Shown here piece after piece: positions 1-17,101 of a stretch of 64,000 nt of DNA. A model generated the notes under the pieces. That model was not told where the DNA came from and made no database searches. It was given only the letters and a program-made list of their open reading frames with translations. A program made the translations under genes and the position numbers. The DNA is from Diphasiastrum complanatum. Lineage: Eukaryota; Streptophyta; Lycopodiopsida; Lycopodiales; Lycopodiaceae. The stretch lies in NCBI GenBank assembly GCA_029204225.1, contig CM055107.1:43985408-44049407 (forward strand). The letters are read 5' to 3'. Each line of letters starts with the position of its first letter. Positions within the stretch are counted from its first letter, which is position 1.

Positions 1-651
1 AGTCCAGATACCAAGAATCAATATCATACTATTCTTCGACCTTGGTCACTAAGATTGCTTCATCTTCCTCTTGTTGCTGGATCGAGTAACTGGTTGAGGC
101 ATCATTTGCTTGTTGTTGGAACTGGTTTTTTTATTTCATTGTTGTATTTCAAAGTTCTGTAGTCCTTGATGAGATGGCCAGCTATAAAGACCCTAAAGTA
201 TTACCCCTAAGATGAGGATAGGAGAACACATTAAGAGAGACAATGGAGCCAAACCGCCCAACCAAACCTAGATCAAAGCCCCCAAGCCATGCCATGTGAA
301 AACTAGAGGAGAAGAGAGAAACTGGTGACCTAAACCCAATATGTCGACGGGAGAATCCCTACCACATTATATAGAGAGTAGAGTCATGTCCATGAAACCA
401 TGCAATCCCCATGTAGGTCAACTACAAATAAATCACATCTCTTCATGTAGTCCTTCTGCCTATATCTGTCACACGTACATGCAATACTCCATATGTCTCA
501 ATTAGAGTGTCTGGGTCCTCTCAAGGTGATTAGTCACAAACTGGCCTTGACATGGAATTAAATCATGGCATGACCAACAATCCCGAATACCGGAGGGCCG
601 GTCTACCATATTAGGACTATTCCAAGTCCTTAACTGATAATGGCCATGACA
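1..651 (-). mobile_element. LTR-like sequence, probably Ty3/gypsy, at the window edge
   Basis: Read on the minus strand, this begins TGTCATGGCC at 651, directly after a purine-rich tract (652-664 on plus, AAGGAGGGAAGAA on minus) that looks like a polypurine tract. A TATA-like box (CTATATAAT) lies near 367-377, and an A-rich stretch near 140-150 could be a polyadenylation region. At the window edge the minus strand reads TTGGTATCTGGAC, loosely like a primer binding site, so the LTR may end near position 15. No partner LTR is visible. The gypsy assignment rests on general layout only. Confidence 0.4.
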
Positions 652-3600
652 TTCTTCCCTCCTTAAACTGCTTCTATCCTAAGAAGCTCCTCAACAATTA
701 CAGTTCTTTTAACTTTCAATATTAACCGACAAAATCACTATCCTTAGTCTGACTTTCATATCAAACAAGTACTCAAAGAAAAACTATTTTCAATCGTTAA
801 TCTCTGCTCTAGAGTACAACTCTGGTTTGAAAAAGTACACTAAGAGATATATTTTCTCAACAGGGTTACACTTAACACTAGTTAGTAACATCACCTTCAT
901 GTAAAACACTTACATGAACAACTGGGTGAAATATTCCCTAACTTAGGAGATTAAAGCTAAAGAAAAAATAATAATTACAATCTGAAATCATCCACAAACT
1001 CTGGCAGATAATTCATAAAAAGCCTCCAAGTACAACTATCCTTAGATCAAATTCTAAGATATGATAATTCCTTCAACTAGAATCTCTAGGAGAATCATTA
1101 AGATATAGAATGATTAAACTCAACTCTGAGTATCCCAGATATCTTTTGAGTTAAATTCTTCTGTTTCTAGCACCAAATGCAAGAAAATAGCATTCATTCA
1201 TCTTAATAGACTTGTTTGTCTCCTATGATAACTGGAGATCCAATCAAATGAAAAATTGTACTCAAGCATTTGCAGACCATAACTATAGTAGAATAGCATT
1301 CACTAGACTAAGATAACTTATCTTGTGAGAATATATGTGTAATCCATAGGCTCTCAATAAGATACTAGAGTAGAGAGATTCAAAACACTGATCTGAATTC
1401 TTACTCAAATAATGGGTCAAGAATTAATCATCACACTTAAGAATCATCGCAATTCCGAATAATCCTCTGACAATAATTAAGTATCTATTTATGATTCAAT
1501 CATAAATATTTAGATTCGTATGATTCGTCAATCATAATTTTCTGGAATCCAAAATTATACTTAATCATTTACAGAATACTAGAGTATACGTCCAACATAA
1601 CTCAGGAAAAGTAAGAGTCATTCCAAAATCTTTCCATTAAGAAAAATATTGGAATTAGGAATACCATCTAAACAGAATTCTTTAACAGAAGTGTGAGATA
1701 TTCAAGTTCTATAAACCACTGATAATTAAAGACAGAAAGCATACCTAAAATGATAATGACAATCATCTTCAACTACAAAAACTTTAGATTACCATCTAGA
1801 ATCAAATCTAGATATCCAAAGTCCTTCTGAATATCAATTCAGATATTATTCTCGGATTCATTATGATTCATTATCCAATCGAGATCTCTGGGATACAATC
1901 ACTAATGAGCTAAGTCTATTTCTTAACTAAGGAATACTCTATCCAAGAATATTGTATATCCAATGCACATAATTTTAACTGATGAACCCAAATGATTCAC
2001 TAATCATGCATCTTACAAGCAATATAAATAAAAGACCATCAGTTCCTGGTGAATCCACATCACACTGATCATTTTACCAATTAACTTCCTCCTGGAGTAA
2101 TCAAATACTCAAGTCAATTGACAATGATTCAAAAATCTCAAATGTCTAGGTGAAGAATTCATTGTTAGTTCAAACTTCAAAGTTGAAAGTTGAAAGTTCA
2201 AACTCAAAGTCAAACCTTAAAAGCTCAATGTATAGGCAATACTTCAGGAAACACAAAGCGTTTTTCAAGGGCTTGACACTCAATGGTAGCTACACATTAG
2301 AAATATGACACCACATTTAGATCTTTACCCAAATCATTTATAAGTTAATCCATGAATCTTCTATACAAAGATTTGTTAACTCTGCAAGTATCTGTCAAAA
2401 CAATACTTGATCATATGTCTATGTTTACCGACTAGGTTAAGTGCACCAAATAACTCTTACAACCAGGAATACACAGTAGATTCATACAAGATTAATCGTG
2501 CACATATGTGAATAATCTCACTACGACCCATTTGTGAATAAACTCACTATGATTCAGTACATAAACACATTTTATCTAGCAGATTCCTCCAGAACCCACA
2601 TATGTTACTCACATATCTCACTGAGATCTTGTAACTCAGCTACAAAATAATTTCTATTTCTCATGAGTAAATAACATATCTGAAAAATCTTTGAGACGAA
2701 TTCAATCTCAACAATTTTCCGATCCTACATACCCCCAATTACATAATTTCTTCCTCTCAATCAACCCCTCACTGATCCTAGTACTAAACTAAGATTAGGT
2801 TGACCCAATACAAACATCTCAAACTTAAATCCTGATCAAACTTACTCCTATTTCAATCAAAATGAAATTAGTAACCTTTGACCTTTCACTATACTACTTA
2901 TAGATAATGATTCAAATATCAAACATGTTTCAGTTCCAGATTGTCCACACAATCCCTAGAAAATTCCTCTTACTCGAAAAGTTCCAATTAGATATCTTAC
3001 TCTGAATCTATCCAAAATTATTTTCAGACCAAATCTCATTTCTATACCACAACTAGATCTCTTCCAAAAACTATGCAATCCACAGATTCCCAAATAGAAT
3101 TTTATCCCATCACTTCACCCTTCCTTTTAAAAAAAATTTCAATTTCAATAAAAGTTTAACTAGAATGATGATGTATGAAAATATCCAAATCCAAAAAAAG
3201 TCAATAATAAGTGCATTCCACAAAAGGATTCTCTATTACAAACATGACTTCCCCTTCGAACATTTTCAACACGAGTGACATAAACTACCATTCCATCGAA
3301 ATTCATTTATGCAAAAAGAGATATTCTAGGTTTAATAAATTGAAACACTTAAACCGTAGAATTTATCTGAATTCCAAGTCTATTCACACAACAATTTATA
3401 TGACATAGCAATCTTTCAGAAAAATAACTTCATGCTAGAAGGAATCATATAAACCAGTTTGATGTCTTATAGCTAAGAAATTACTAAGAAGTAAAGGATT
3501 AATTAAGAAAGCGAGAAATAGATTTGAGAGTCTTTGATTTTGTAAATAATGAGATACCACTTTGAGGATCTAGATTAAACCTCAAAAATTTTCAAAATAC

Positions 3601-6600
3601 CCCACATTTGATCAAATGATTTTTTTTTCCCCATATCGCGACTAGGTACTAAACACACCATTGATCATCAGATCTTTACAGTCCTAGAATTCCCATTCCA
3701 AATTTACTAATGTCCCATACCATCAATTTTTCCTTTCAGAAAATCCTAAACCGCCTTATCTGAAATTCTAGATATCCACTGATCATCTAAATGTTCTATA
3801 ATCCATAGGAAAATTATCTCGTTTCCAAAATTGGAGAATCCCTTTTTATTTGGATGACTAGCATGCCTATCAGATGGATACCACGAATCCACATCTGATC
3901 CTGTGACTTAAACAAAAGAATTAACATGGTTCCACATTACATTTTGATTTTTTTCTATTAATGATAAGCTTCGAATCCCATTGGATCCAAGAGCATTAAC
4001 TCTAGGGACAAGTTTCTATTAATTAACAGATCCAATGTAATTCATGTATCAGATTCCTCTTTTAACATCACAATTGACATCCAAAACTGCGGATAATTCA
4101 ATGGTCACAAAGATATCAGTTATGAATTCAATCCAGGAAATTAACATCCGGTATTAAGCAATTATTTACTGGGATTACTAAAATCCTAAATGCGAAATAC
4201 ATTTCCCGATCGCACTTACTACCTCTGATGTCCACCCTTCTTCTCTCCTTAGAATTTTCAGTGTATTTCAGCTAAGGTACTAAGAAGACGTAACGACATT
4301 AGTAAATGTTTAAAATTAATTATTGTAGGAAAAAGTCTAAAACAATTTCATTTCTATCCTATACTTGGGCTGAATAATTGATGTACCAAAAAATCATCTA
4401 CTAGTATAAAAAACACTACTAGTCTAATCTTTTGAATATAATTTACCATAGGATTTAATTGGAAATGAAATCAGTTTTTTAATCATCTATTATTACGATT
4501 TCTCCAATAAAATTAGACTGTTTTTCCTCATTGACTGGTCGGACATTACTCCATCAATATTGTCAAAAACTATTCAAACTCAAAATATGAAATTACATGA
4601 ATGGAAATCCTACCAATAGGATTTCAGAACTCTTAAATTGTATCCAAACAAGATTCCACTGATCGGATAAAGAGTTCTATCATCACTCATTTATCTGGCC
4701 ATTTCATATTGTTTGACGGTTTTAAAATTAATTTTGACGAGTATCTTGCACAAACGTTCATTGGATCCATTTCCAACGATCAATATCGATTAGAAATATC
4801 TTGGACAAGTAACAAATTTTGGACTTTAACTCAAGTTTGGAATTCAACAGAAAAGAAAAAACTCATTTTTAACATTCAATCTGGGGAGAACACATGCTTC
4901 CAAAGTTTAGTCACCATCAAGCACAGTACCAAAAAAATTAAATTTTCTTGAACCGGGTATCATTTCGGAAAAGGTAACCCATGAGGACCGCATAACTTGT
5001 CGTCATCCTAAATCCATGACCCAATTCGTAGGTGAACTGTTAGGATAGCAAAAATTATATTGTTTCAAATGACCTAGAGAATCCATAATTATTCTCACTC
5101 ACATTGATTTAGTCAGATTCTCAAAAATCGTCTTCCTGAACCGATATAGATTTCTCTTATGGTAATTCCTAGTTAGATTTAGCTGTCTCCCATGCCTTTA
5201 CTGAAAAAGTAGCCGACGAATGGGAAATCTATTACCAAACATAGACTCTCTTCACATGCAAAACCCTGGATAAACCAAAATTAACCCATAGTGCAAGGTC
5301 TCAACCATGCAATAGCCATAACTATACCTTTTAAGGCATGCAAAACACTAAAAAATGTTTTTTTTTCCCCTAAGAAATCGAACAATAGGGCACAATCCCT
5401 AATCAACCACACAACCGCCATGCATCTTCACGGTCGTCTGTTGCTCTATCTGCTTCAACATTCTTTCAAGAACCTCCATGCACCATTGAATTATGCGTGT
5501 ATATCTCTGTTGAGATTTACATTCAGATGCATAACTTCAGAGGATCGCGCATTGGCAACACTCAAGAAGAACGATGAACAAGAACTTAAGCAAGGACGTG
5601 CAGATCACACTACAGCTGCCATGGCTGCGCCGCTTTTAATTGTTCCTGTCTTGAATCGCTGTCAGAAAAGAACCAGGGTACCTACTGTACTCGCCCCTCC
5701 TAAGGTTGCCTCAACTACTAAAGATTGCTTCAACACTCTTTCTCTGAGCAGTAATCAAAGCATCCACTCTCCATTACCTCTTCAACAGATATGGAAAAAG
5801 TCAATTTCTTCAATCCAGTGCTGCTGTGAGGAGATGGTGATCCAAGAAGAACCCTCATCAGATCTAGGAAAACCTAATTCTTGCTAACTCAGCTCCAGGG
5901 CGCAATATAGCAGTCACCAACACTCTAAACTCCGAAATTCTGAGGTTGCCTTCATTGCCACATCCGTTTTTTTTTTTTTGCATCATGCAAATCCAAATCT
6001 GAGGGAACAACAACAGGCATGAGCCACCTTCCATACGCGTTTCTGCAGCTATGTCAGGGTTTCAAGAATTCAGAAAGAGTCAGAGAGAAGGTCTGCTTGC
6101 TTGGTTTGTAGTTTCATAAACTGGGCTACCTCTGCTATTGCTACTATCATGGAGTTATACATGCAACTCCTATTCCAATCATTCATAGTCATTTCTACTA
6201 TTCAGTATCTCAAGCTTAACTGAGCATAAAGTAGAATATAAATGATTTTCTGGGAAGAGTTATCCACACATATTAACAAGAGTGTCAACAGCAAGTCTCG
6301 GTTCTCACCAACATATCACTAAATAATTATAACAGCAGTCTCATGTTACAGTTTATTTTCCAAGATAAATTGAATACACTCAATCTATCAATAAACACAA
6401 ACCAGTCCTGCATGTTACCAATCTCTAATGACATGAGAAACAAGCTACTAGGTTCATACTACACCCAATACAAATTATCTTCCTAAAAAAAATCAGAATT
6501 GAATCACTCTAATTAGAAGCAATATTAACAAAAAAATAACCCAGTGGAAAAAAAGGTCCTCCCTATGTAGTGTGTTATTAAGCTTAAATGTCATTGGCAA

Positions 6601-7449
6601 CTATTATTTTTAAGTATTGTGTGTTAGAGTTTTCTTCAGTACTAAAAAAGCTTATAGAAATTTCCTCATGATGTTACCAAATTATCAATGACTCAATTTT
6701 TTTTTTTTATAAAAATCTAAGCACTATGAGTGAGAGTATAGCTATAAGTCCCTCATATATACTTTGGTAGATCACAATCTCCTTGCTTAAGATCCCGAAC
6801 TTGATTTTTTCTACACCATAGGAAAAGTTATTATTTTATTTGTTTCCCTACAATGGAATTTGACTAGACTGTGGTGGGCTTTAGCAAAATTTCAAGCTTT
6901 GGCTCATAAATTCAATGTCATTCGTGCTTGTCAAAACTAAAAATCATCATATAGAGTGTTCATGTTGTCATAGAGCTTAATACATTACAATTATTTATTG
7001 GCCAAGGTGCATGTTCACTATGCAAGATCTACCAGGGAAGCAATGATTTTTAGATTACAAAATGGCCAAAAAAGTTGGCTATGCACACAACATTTTAAAA
7101 TCACTTTTTAGTCAACGAAATTAAGCAATTGCATATGCTTTTTTTTTTTATCATAGGTAACATATAGAAAATGAAAGACATTTTATGGCCAAGCATGATC
7201 CTTGTCAAAAGCCCATTTTAAACATTGGAATAAGCATAAAAGAGAATTTGGAATAATATTGTACTCACCATACATTTTTTAAGAACTATTAGAAGAAAAA
7301 AAATCATCCTAGCAAATCATGAACACCTATGTGAATGTCCCAAGAAAGTTCTTATAACTGGCTTCCAACCATACATGCACCATCAAAAAATATGGGACAA
7401 CATATTACTTTAATAAGCTTTTGTATGACAATAGAGAGCAAATCTAGAA
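652..7449. other. AT-rich intergenic sequence with no supported gene
   Basis: I see no domain, no long conserved frame and no clear repeat boundary here. The longest open stretch is a 198-codon plus frame at 5291-5887. It has no recognisable motif and mixed composition, and is most likely chance. If the LTR at 1-651 is a 3' LTR, decayed retroelement internal sequence could lie here, but the minus strand just right of 652 shows no recognisable pol motif. Confidence 0.5.
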
Positions 7450-7623
7450 ACTCAAAAAATCATGAGACATACTTGTATAATCATCCAAAGTCTACTTTCC
7501 AAAAGGCTACTAGGAGAATCATTTCTAAAAAGGAGGATCTAAAAAATAATGAGACATACTTGTATAATTATCGCGAAACCCTACATCCCAATAAGCTACT
7601 AGTGAAATCATTTCTAAAATTGG
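7450..7623. repeat. Imperfect two-copy tandem repeat, about 87 bp
   Basis: Two adjacent units share the core 'atgagacatacttgtataat' and the end 'aatcatttctaaaa' at the same spacing (7450-7537 and 7538-7623). They sit just upstream of the gypsy remnant. No function is suggested. Confidence 0.6.
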
Positions 7624-7691
7624 TAAAAGCATGGATATATTCTTAACATACCAGAGTTTTTGCAGGAGGAATAGAAAACGAATGGCCCGTT

Positions 7692-8960
7692 ATCTGCTTC
7701 GATTCTCAAAAAAGAGCAACCCCTACAGGGACTCGAAGTATTCTCCGAACTTCTGCAAGCTCAAATCACAATGCCATTCTATAGCGCAATGAAATCTTCC
7801 ACTGGTCTCCAATGTTATATCCATCGAAGTTTTCAGCTACCCACAATTCCAGATGAACAACAAAAACCAGACGAGATTTAAGAAATTCCTCAGATTCCAA
7901 TGAACCTGATGAATATAGGTGTTGCTAAGGGGACTAGCATCACCTTACCTATGTCCTATAAAGATTATCTAGCAGTATCCACTATCCTTGATAGTGGATC
8001 AGACATAAATATCATGGCTTTGTCACTAGCAAAGTCATGGGAGTTCAATACCTTAGATCAGCCACGTTACAAACTTCGTATGGCCGATCAACGAGTAACT
8101 GACCCTGCAGGTCACTTATCACATATACCAGTCCGTATTGGAGGAGTCAAATTTACCATCAATTGTGTCATTCTCGATCTACCAGATGATGTAAATACAT
8201 GTAAACTCCTTCTTGGCACACCCTGGCTATAGATGACAGGCGTTGTCCAAGATTGGAAGCGTAGCAAAATAACCTTTGTCAATAGTGAAAAACAAGTCAT
8301 TGTTGACTCAACTGGCCACGTTAAGCCGCCAAAGTTTATGATGATTGGTCATCAACCACATATGACGAATTCGATAGTGTTCCAATCCAGCCGAAGGGAC
8401 ACTATACAAGATCAACTGATATTATAATTTGGGGTCAAGCATTGGCCACAGTGGACTGTGCTGATTCCAACAGATGTCGAATAGAAACCGCCGCAGAAGA
8501 TGCAAATATTCTATCATCTTCTATGGACATTGACACGCCCATCATTCCACTCTTGATGATCGACCCCATTCCTATAGCTTGGTGCCTAGGAGAACCTACT
8601 ATCTCTACCGCCCATGTTTCGAAAGACGACATTCTTTTGATAAATGATGATGAGATGACTGACGAACATGTGCTCCTTTATCTAGATGACAAATGTTATC
8701 CACCAAAATCTAGTCCCCAGGAGATTAAGTCGCCGGGGCCTTTGGCTCATGTGCAACTCACCTCCAAAGTGCCTAACACAACAACTTATTGACCTAAACC
8801 AAAGGCCTACAAATGGGAGAGGATGTATCTAGACGAAGTTTGGGATACAATAGATGAAGAATTGATTCAAGGGCAACCACACCGCCTCCTCAACAAATAC
8901 AAAGACCTCGGTTTCAAAAAAAACAATCATCGACACAAAATTAACCGAGCGACAAAAATA
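7692..8960 (+). pseudogene. Ty3/gypsy polyprotein remnant (protease region and flanks)
   Basis: The frame is readable from about 7692, with an in-frame stop near 7879. An aspartic protease core follows in 7900-8232: ILDSGSDINIM carries the catalytic D-S-G, and the flap end is LLLGTPWL, typical of retropepsins of plant gypsy elements. A stop follows directly at 8230-8232, then the frame continues (VVQDWKRSKITF) with more stops. A linker-like acidic segment occupies 8442-8792, and open sequence runs on to about 8960. No reverse transcriptase, RNase H or integrase is present. The copia gag scrap at 9058 adjoins it, so this gypsy piece was cut off on its right. The family is inferred from the protease pattern; it is non-functional. 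Confidence 0.6.
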
Positions 8961-9057
8961 GATGCGCGAGAAGCTTAAGCAGCCAATCAAGCCATTGTCT
9001 GAACATCACAAGGACAAAGCCTTAGATCAAGTTTCCACATCTGGTAGCACATCCACA

Positions 9058-9300
9058 CAGATGATTTCCAAATTTATTGATAGATTGACCTCTTCCAATT
9101 ACTCAACTTTGAAGATTTGGATGGAAAATGTACTTGTGATATAGGACTTGATGATTATTGAGGGTGATGTTGAGAAAAGACCTCAAAAAGCACAAGAAGG
9201 TTTGTTATTTGACAAGAGAGCTAGACAAGCTCTACTCATCATCAAAATAAATGTGCGTAATGAACTCATTATGGAGTTAAAGAGAGCCAATAGTGTTGGA
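9058..9300 (+). pseudogene. Copia gag fragment
   Basis: The reading shows SKFIDRLTSSNYSTLKIWMENVL, a stop, then a gag middle with FDKRARQALLIIKINVRNEL. It parallels residues of about 9-70 of the intact gag-pol at 25274-29227 (SSERLSSSNYSTWKVRMESL and FDKKAKRALHIIKMNVTNEL). The match ends near 9300 and nothing downstream continues the gene. It is a short 5' scrap of a copia element of the same general group as A and B, fused to the gypsy remnant on its left. Confidence 0.75.
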
Positions 9301-9960
9301 ATTTTAATTTCACTTCAAACTCCATTTGATCCAATTTCCTCTACATACATTACCAGCTATTCCATTCACATATCCCCGACAGAGTCCTAGACCTGGTTAT
9401 TTTACTCAGAAACTTGCTACAGATGAAGAACCTACATAAATACACGCAAGTTCGAGAAAAGTTCGCAACACTACACAAAGTCAACCGAATAAGTTAAAGG
9501 AATGCTAGATTTATCGCTCGTGAGAGTCGGATTCATTCGATAGTTGACAATCCTTTGAAAGTTGACAATCCTACGACAATCCCTCAATAGTCAATGGTTG
9601 AATCGATGGTTGAAACTATTGTCACCATCGACTCAACAAAATTCAAAAGATGTTCAAACCCAATGGATATTTTTCACTTCTCACGGACTATCATTACTAC
9701 TATTGAACGATACTTCACACCCGCATCACTGTACGATCAGGTTACACACTGGCAACTAATGCGTCAAAACAAGGTGCTCTTTTATTAGTCTTTCATAGTG
9801 CTAATCAAACATGATAGTCTGTAATGTCATCCCACTACAAGAGGATAGACGATTTCCAAGGCTTTTTTTGAGCGTTTGTTTGAAAGATAGTTTTTTAAAT
9901 GAGTCGCGCGGGGAGTGGAATGCTCGAGCCTCGGGTCCGGTATTTGGCCTCGGAATAAGC
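9301..9960. other. Intergenic sequence, nothing recognised
   Basis: There are short open frames only. Around 9540-9650 the words 'gttgacaatcc' and 'tcgatggttga' recur in a loose pattern. A GC-richer patch lies at 9900-9950. No gene is supported. Confidence 0.4.
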
Positions 9961-10215
9961 CTACCAAGTTTGAACTTGGTTCTGAAACATCTATAGAGAG
10001 GGATATAGAGAGGCTATAAATTCACTAGAGGGCCTCATAAAATACATCAGAATACTAAAGCTAATTTGAGGGGTATACCGAGGTTGACGTTGGTATATAT
10101 CTACCAAATTCACACTTGTTTTTGAGACATTTATAGGGAGGGTTATAAAGAGGGTCCAGGTGGCCAGAGGCATTCTAGGACACTCTGCTAACCGAGGGGA
10201 ATACCGAGACTGATG
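9961..10215. repeat. Degenerate two-copy direct repeat, about 130 bp
   Basis: Copy 1 (about 9961-10087) and copy 2 (about 10101-10215) both start at 'ctaccaa', share 'gacat(c/t)tatag(a/g)gaggg' followed by 'tataaagagg'-like text, and both end near 'aggggtataccgag' or 'aggggaataccgag'. Identity is moderate. No coding potential is visible. Confidence 0.5.
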
Positions 10216-14290
<4,075 letters not shown>

Positions 14291-14870
14291 TACCCTAAAC
14301 CCTAACAATATTGGTGAACACACGAATCCATTGAGGATGCAAAGGGGGCTAACTGGCTTCGCGATTGAGTTGTCTCTGCCGATTGGGTGTCTTGCCTAAA
14401 AATGGAGATACCAAAGAGGCATATGGTGTGCAGACCGTGGACGTTCTTGAACCTCATGGTTCACCACATCGAAATGAGAAAAGTGTGTTCGCTACTTCAA
14501 ACTCAATAACTCTAAAAGGTTTCATGAGGTTGATTTGGATTTGAAACTTGTACCCACTTTAAAGTATTGAGTTCGAAGTAGCAACATCCTTTTCTCTCTT
14601 CGATGCTACAAACCGTCAGACTCAAGGACTGCCATGGTCCTACACACCATGTTCCTCTTTGGTCTCTTCATATATAGGATAGACACCCCCTCATTATGTA
14701 CGAGTCACTTGCAGGGCCAATGAGCCTCCTATTGATGTCTACTCCTCAATGGGATTTATTTTGGGTCATCATTGTTGTTTGAACTGGAAATGGTCGTGAA
14801 TATGACAATACATATGTGTTGGTATTGACATTGTAGCTATGAGGCAGCACACAAAAGAGGACTGGAAGCA
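14291..14870. repeat. Module X, partial copy 3
   Basis: It begins at 'taccctaaaccctaac', equivalent to about 11430 in copy 1, so it lacks the first 420 bp or so of the module. It keeps the tail 'catatgtgttggtattgac' near 14810-14830 that copy 2 has lost. Confidence 0.8.
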
Positions 14871-15233
14871 TGCGTTCAATAATCCAATTTGTAACATATC
14901 TCTATACTTGAAACATTTATGTACGAATTTAAATTTCCTTCATCAATTTTTAAGTGCTTAAAATGTAACTCAAATAAATTTTGCAAATTTTTTTTATTAA
15001 CAATAATGAACAGATGATTTTGCTTACCAAATTCATAAGAAGTGGTGCAAAAGACTCCTGGGGTCGGATGGAGTCCATTTTAAGTGTAGAATGGAGCCAG
15101 GTAGTGTGGCTCCATTCTGTCCTAAATTTTTTTTCTTCTGATTTTATACCCTCGAAATATCCCTCGAAACAGGGTAAACTTTTGATAGAGATATACCAAG
15201 GGATACAACACATGACATCTTGAAAAAACTAGT
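14871..15233. other. Unassigned sequence with a strong hairpin
   Basis: There is no gene. A perfect 12-bp inverted repeat with a 7-nt loop lies at 15088-15118 (arm AGAATGGAGCCA), with partial pairing continuing outward. A smaller GACTCC/GGAGTC pair lies just upstream near 15055-15075. Confidence 0.6.
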
Positions 15234-16520
15234 TCAAGTATTTTTCTTCGACACATCATGAAAATACTATTCATCTTGGAGACTCTAGTGCTCTTAAGAT
15301 CAAAGACAAAGGAACAATCACCATCAAATTAAAATGATGGTTCATCTCAACTTATTGACAATGTGTTATATGTTCCCGTCTCTGACCAAGAATTTATTGT
15401 CAATCAGTCGAATTCCTGATCATGGCCATACTATTACATTTGATGCAAATCAATGTCTTATTAGAGACAACAACTCGAATGTTTTGGTCAAAGATTACAG
15501 GATGGTCATCTCTGTACATTAAGTCATGAATGTGCACTTACATCAAAAGGAAAATATTTGTCTACACCTTCATCAAACAAGAATATCCTATGGCATCAAC
15601 GCTCAAGACATATCCATATGAGATCTATATATTATATGTTCTGCAACAATCTTGTTGAAGGCTTAGACATCAACAAGTCATCACTAAAACAGACTTGTGA
15701 GACATGTATTCTTGGCAAACATGCAAGTTCAAGATTTCCCAAAGGCCAAGATCATAGAGGTAAAGACATTCTGGATCTGATTCACTATGATATTTGTGGC
15801 CTGATGAAAACCTCATCATGTGAATGATCGATGTACTTCATTACATTCATTGATGATTTTTTTCAATGAACTACTGTCATGTTCATCAAGCATACGTCTC
15901 TATTTTCAACAATTTAGACGACTATTTGAAACCCAAACAAGAAGGAAAATGAAAGCCCTACGCACAGATGAAGGGTTAGAGTTCATCTTTAATGCTATGA
16001 TGACTTTCTAAGCAAATCTGAGATCTAGAAACAATATTTTTTGAGCTACAAACCTTAGTATAATGGAGTAGTCGAACAAAAGAATTGAACTATTGTCGAG
16101 TCCGCAAGATCAATGTTATTTGCTGCTAATCTTCCAAACAAGTTCTGGGCATAAGCAATTACAATAGCCTGCTATGTTCATAATCATTGTAGTACCAAGG
16201 CTGTTAACAAAAAAAACTCATGAGGAGGTTTGGTTAGGTACAAAACCATCCTAGATCATCTAATTTTTTTTGGATGTGTCCGCTATGCTCAAATTTCATC
16301 AAAACCAAGAAAGGAATTCGAACGAACTAGTTCCAAGTCAATATTTCATGGATATCCATCAGATCATAAGGCCTACAAGGTCTACGATCTACAATTTGGC
16401 AAGGCACTTATTAGCAAAGATGTAGTCTTCCTAGAAGAAAAATTTCATGATAAACATGATTTTATTTCTAGTTCAAACATCAAACTATTGACTGCCAATA
16501 TCAAGGACAACTCTGTCTAA
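15234..16520 (+). pseudogene. Copia element E: protease-to-integrase remnant
   Basis: The frames follow pol order. A protease tail and linker (IKDKGTITIK, then VLYVPSLTKNLLSISR) lie at 15290-15520. The integrase zinc region (ILWHQRSRHIH ... CETCILGKHASSRF, first zinc His replaced by Arg) lies at 15585-15740, then FITFIDDF, a decayed core, and the C-terminal integrase (HLIFFGCVRYAQISSKPRKEFE, then SIFHGYPSDHKAYKVYD) at 16230-16520. Many stops and frameshifts are present; gag, RT and RNase H are missing, and no LTRs are seen. It differs clearly from A, B, C and D. It borders a DP gene fragment on its right. Confidence 0.8.
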
Positions 16521-16737
16521 ATTTCATCTAGTTCTACACCTTGTCATTCTCCTTTTTCATAAGCACAGGAATATGCTTCTTTCATGCCTGCAACTAGAGT
16601 TACTACAAATTGACTTGAAAACAATTTTGGTTGGTTACACACTCCTTGCTTCATTGAAAACTATCTAAAATTCTTAATGGTTCAGGCTATCATGTATCAG
16701 GAAAATAGTATTAAAGTATACCTGCTCGTCTAATTCT

Positions 16738-16961
16738 CGATCAAAGCATCATAAACACTTCGCCTGATATTCTTTTCATCATATTGTTGTTGGGAGAAAG
16801 GAAAAGAACAACCATTTAGAATAAACAAGAGACTAATAAGATGGTAAATAGGACATCTAGTTCCAAATGAGATTATCATCGATGGATGAAAAGGTTACTT
16901 GATCATTAGTAACAGCACGGTTCTCTGGATTGGTATATTCTGCTACTAATTCATCTGCCAC
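16738..16961 (-). pseudogene. DP transcription factor gene fragment, copy 1 (two exons and an intron)
   Basis: On the minus strand a 63-bp exon (16961-16899) reads VADELVAEYTNPENRAVTNDQ. An AG acceptor precedes it (TTGCCCAACAG) and a GT donor (GTAACC) follows. After about 105 bp the next exon (about 16790-16738) reads [16 protein letters not shown]. Together they match the end of the winged-helix DNA-binding domain of plant DP proteins, which pair with E2F to control S-phase genes (family knowledge: VADELVAEF... and [26 protein letters not shown]). The domain's start (GLRxFSMKVCEKVESK) and everything downstream are missing, and the acceptor of the second exon is not clear. The intron shows it is a DNA-level copy, not a processed pseudogene. 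It lies between copia E and the broken end of copia D. Confidence 0.75.
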
Positions 16962-17101
16962 CTGTTGGGCAAAAGTTTAATGTTCACAACATTATGTCAA
17001 GAATTAGATATGCAACGTCAAGCATTCACCATAAGCAATCACCACAAGAAGGTGGAAGAAGAACACGCACTATCACTCTATCACACTAACTCATACAGAA
17101 T

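Noticed and set aside
4709-4951. 80-codon plus-strand frame
   Set aside because: No recognisable motif or context.
5291-5887. 198-codon plus-strand frame
   Set aside because: No domain, no repeat of the frame elsewhere, ordinary flanks. Chance is the better explanation in sequence of this length.
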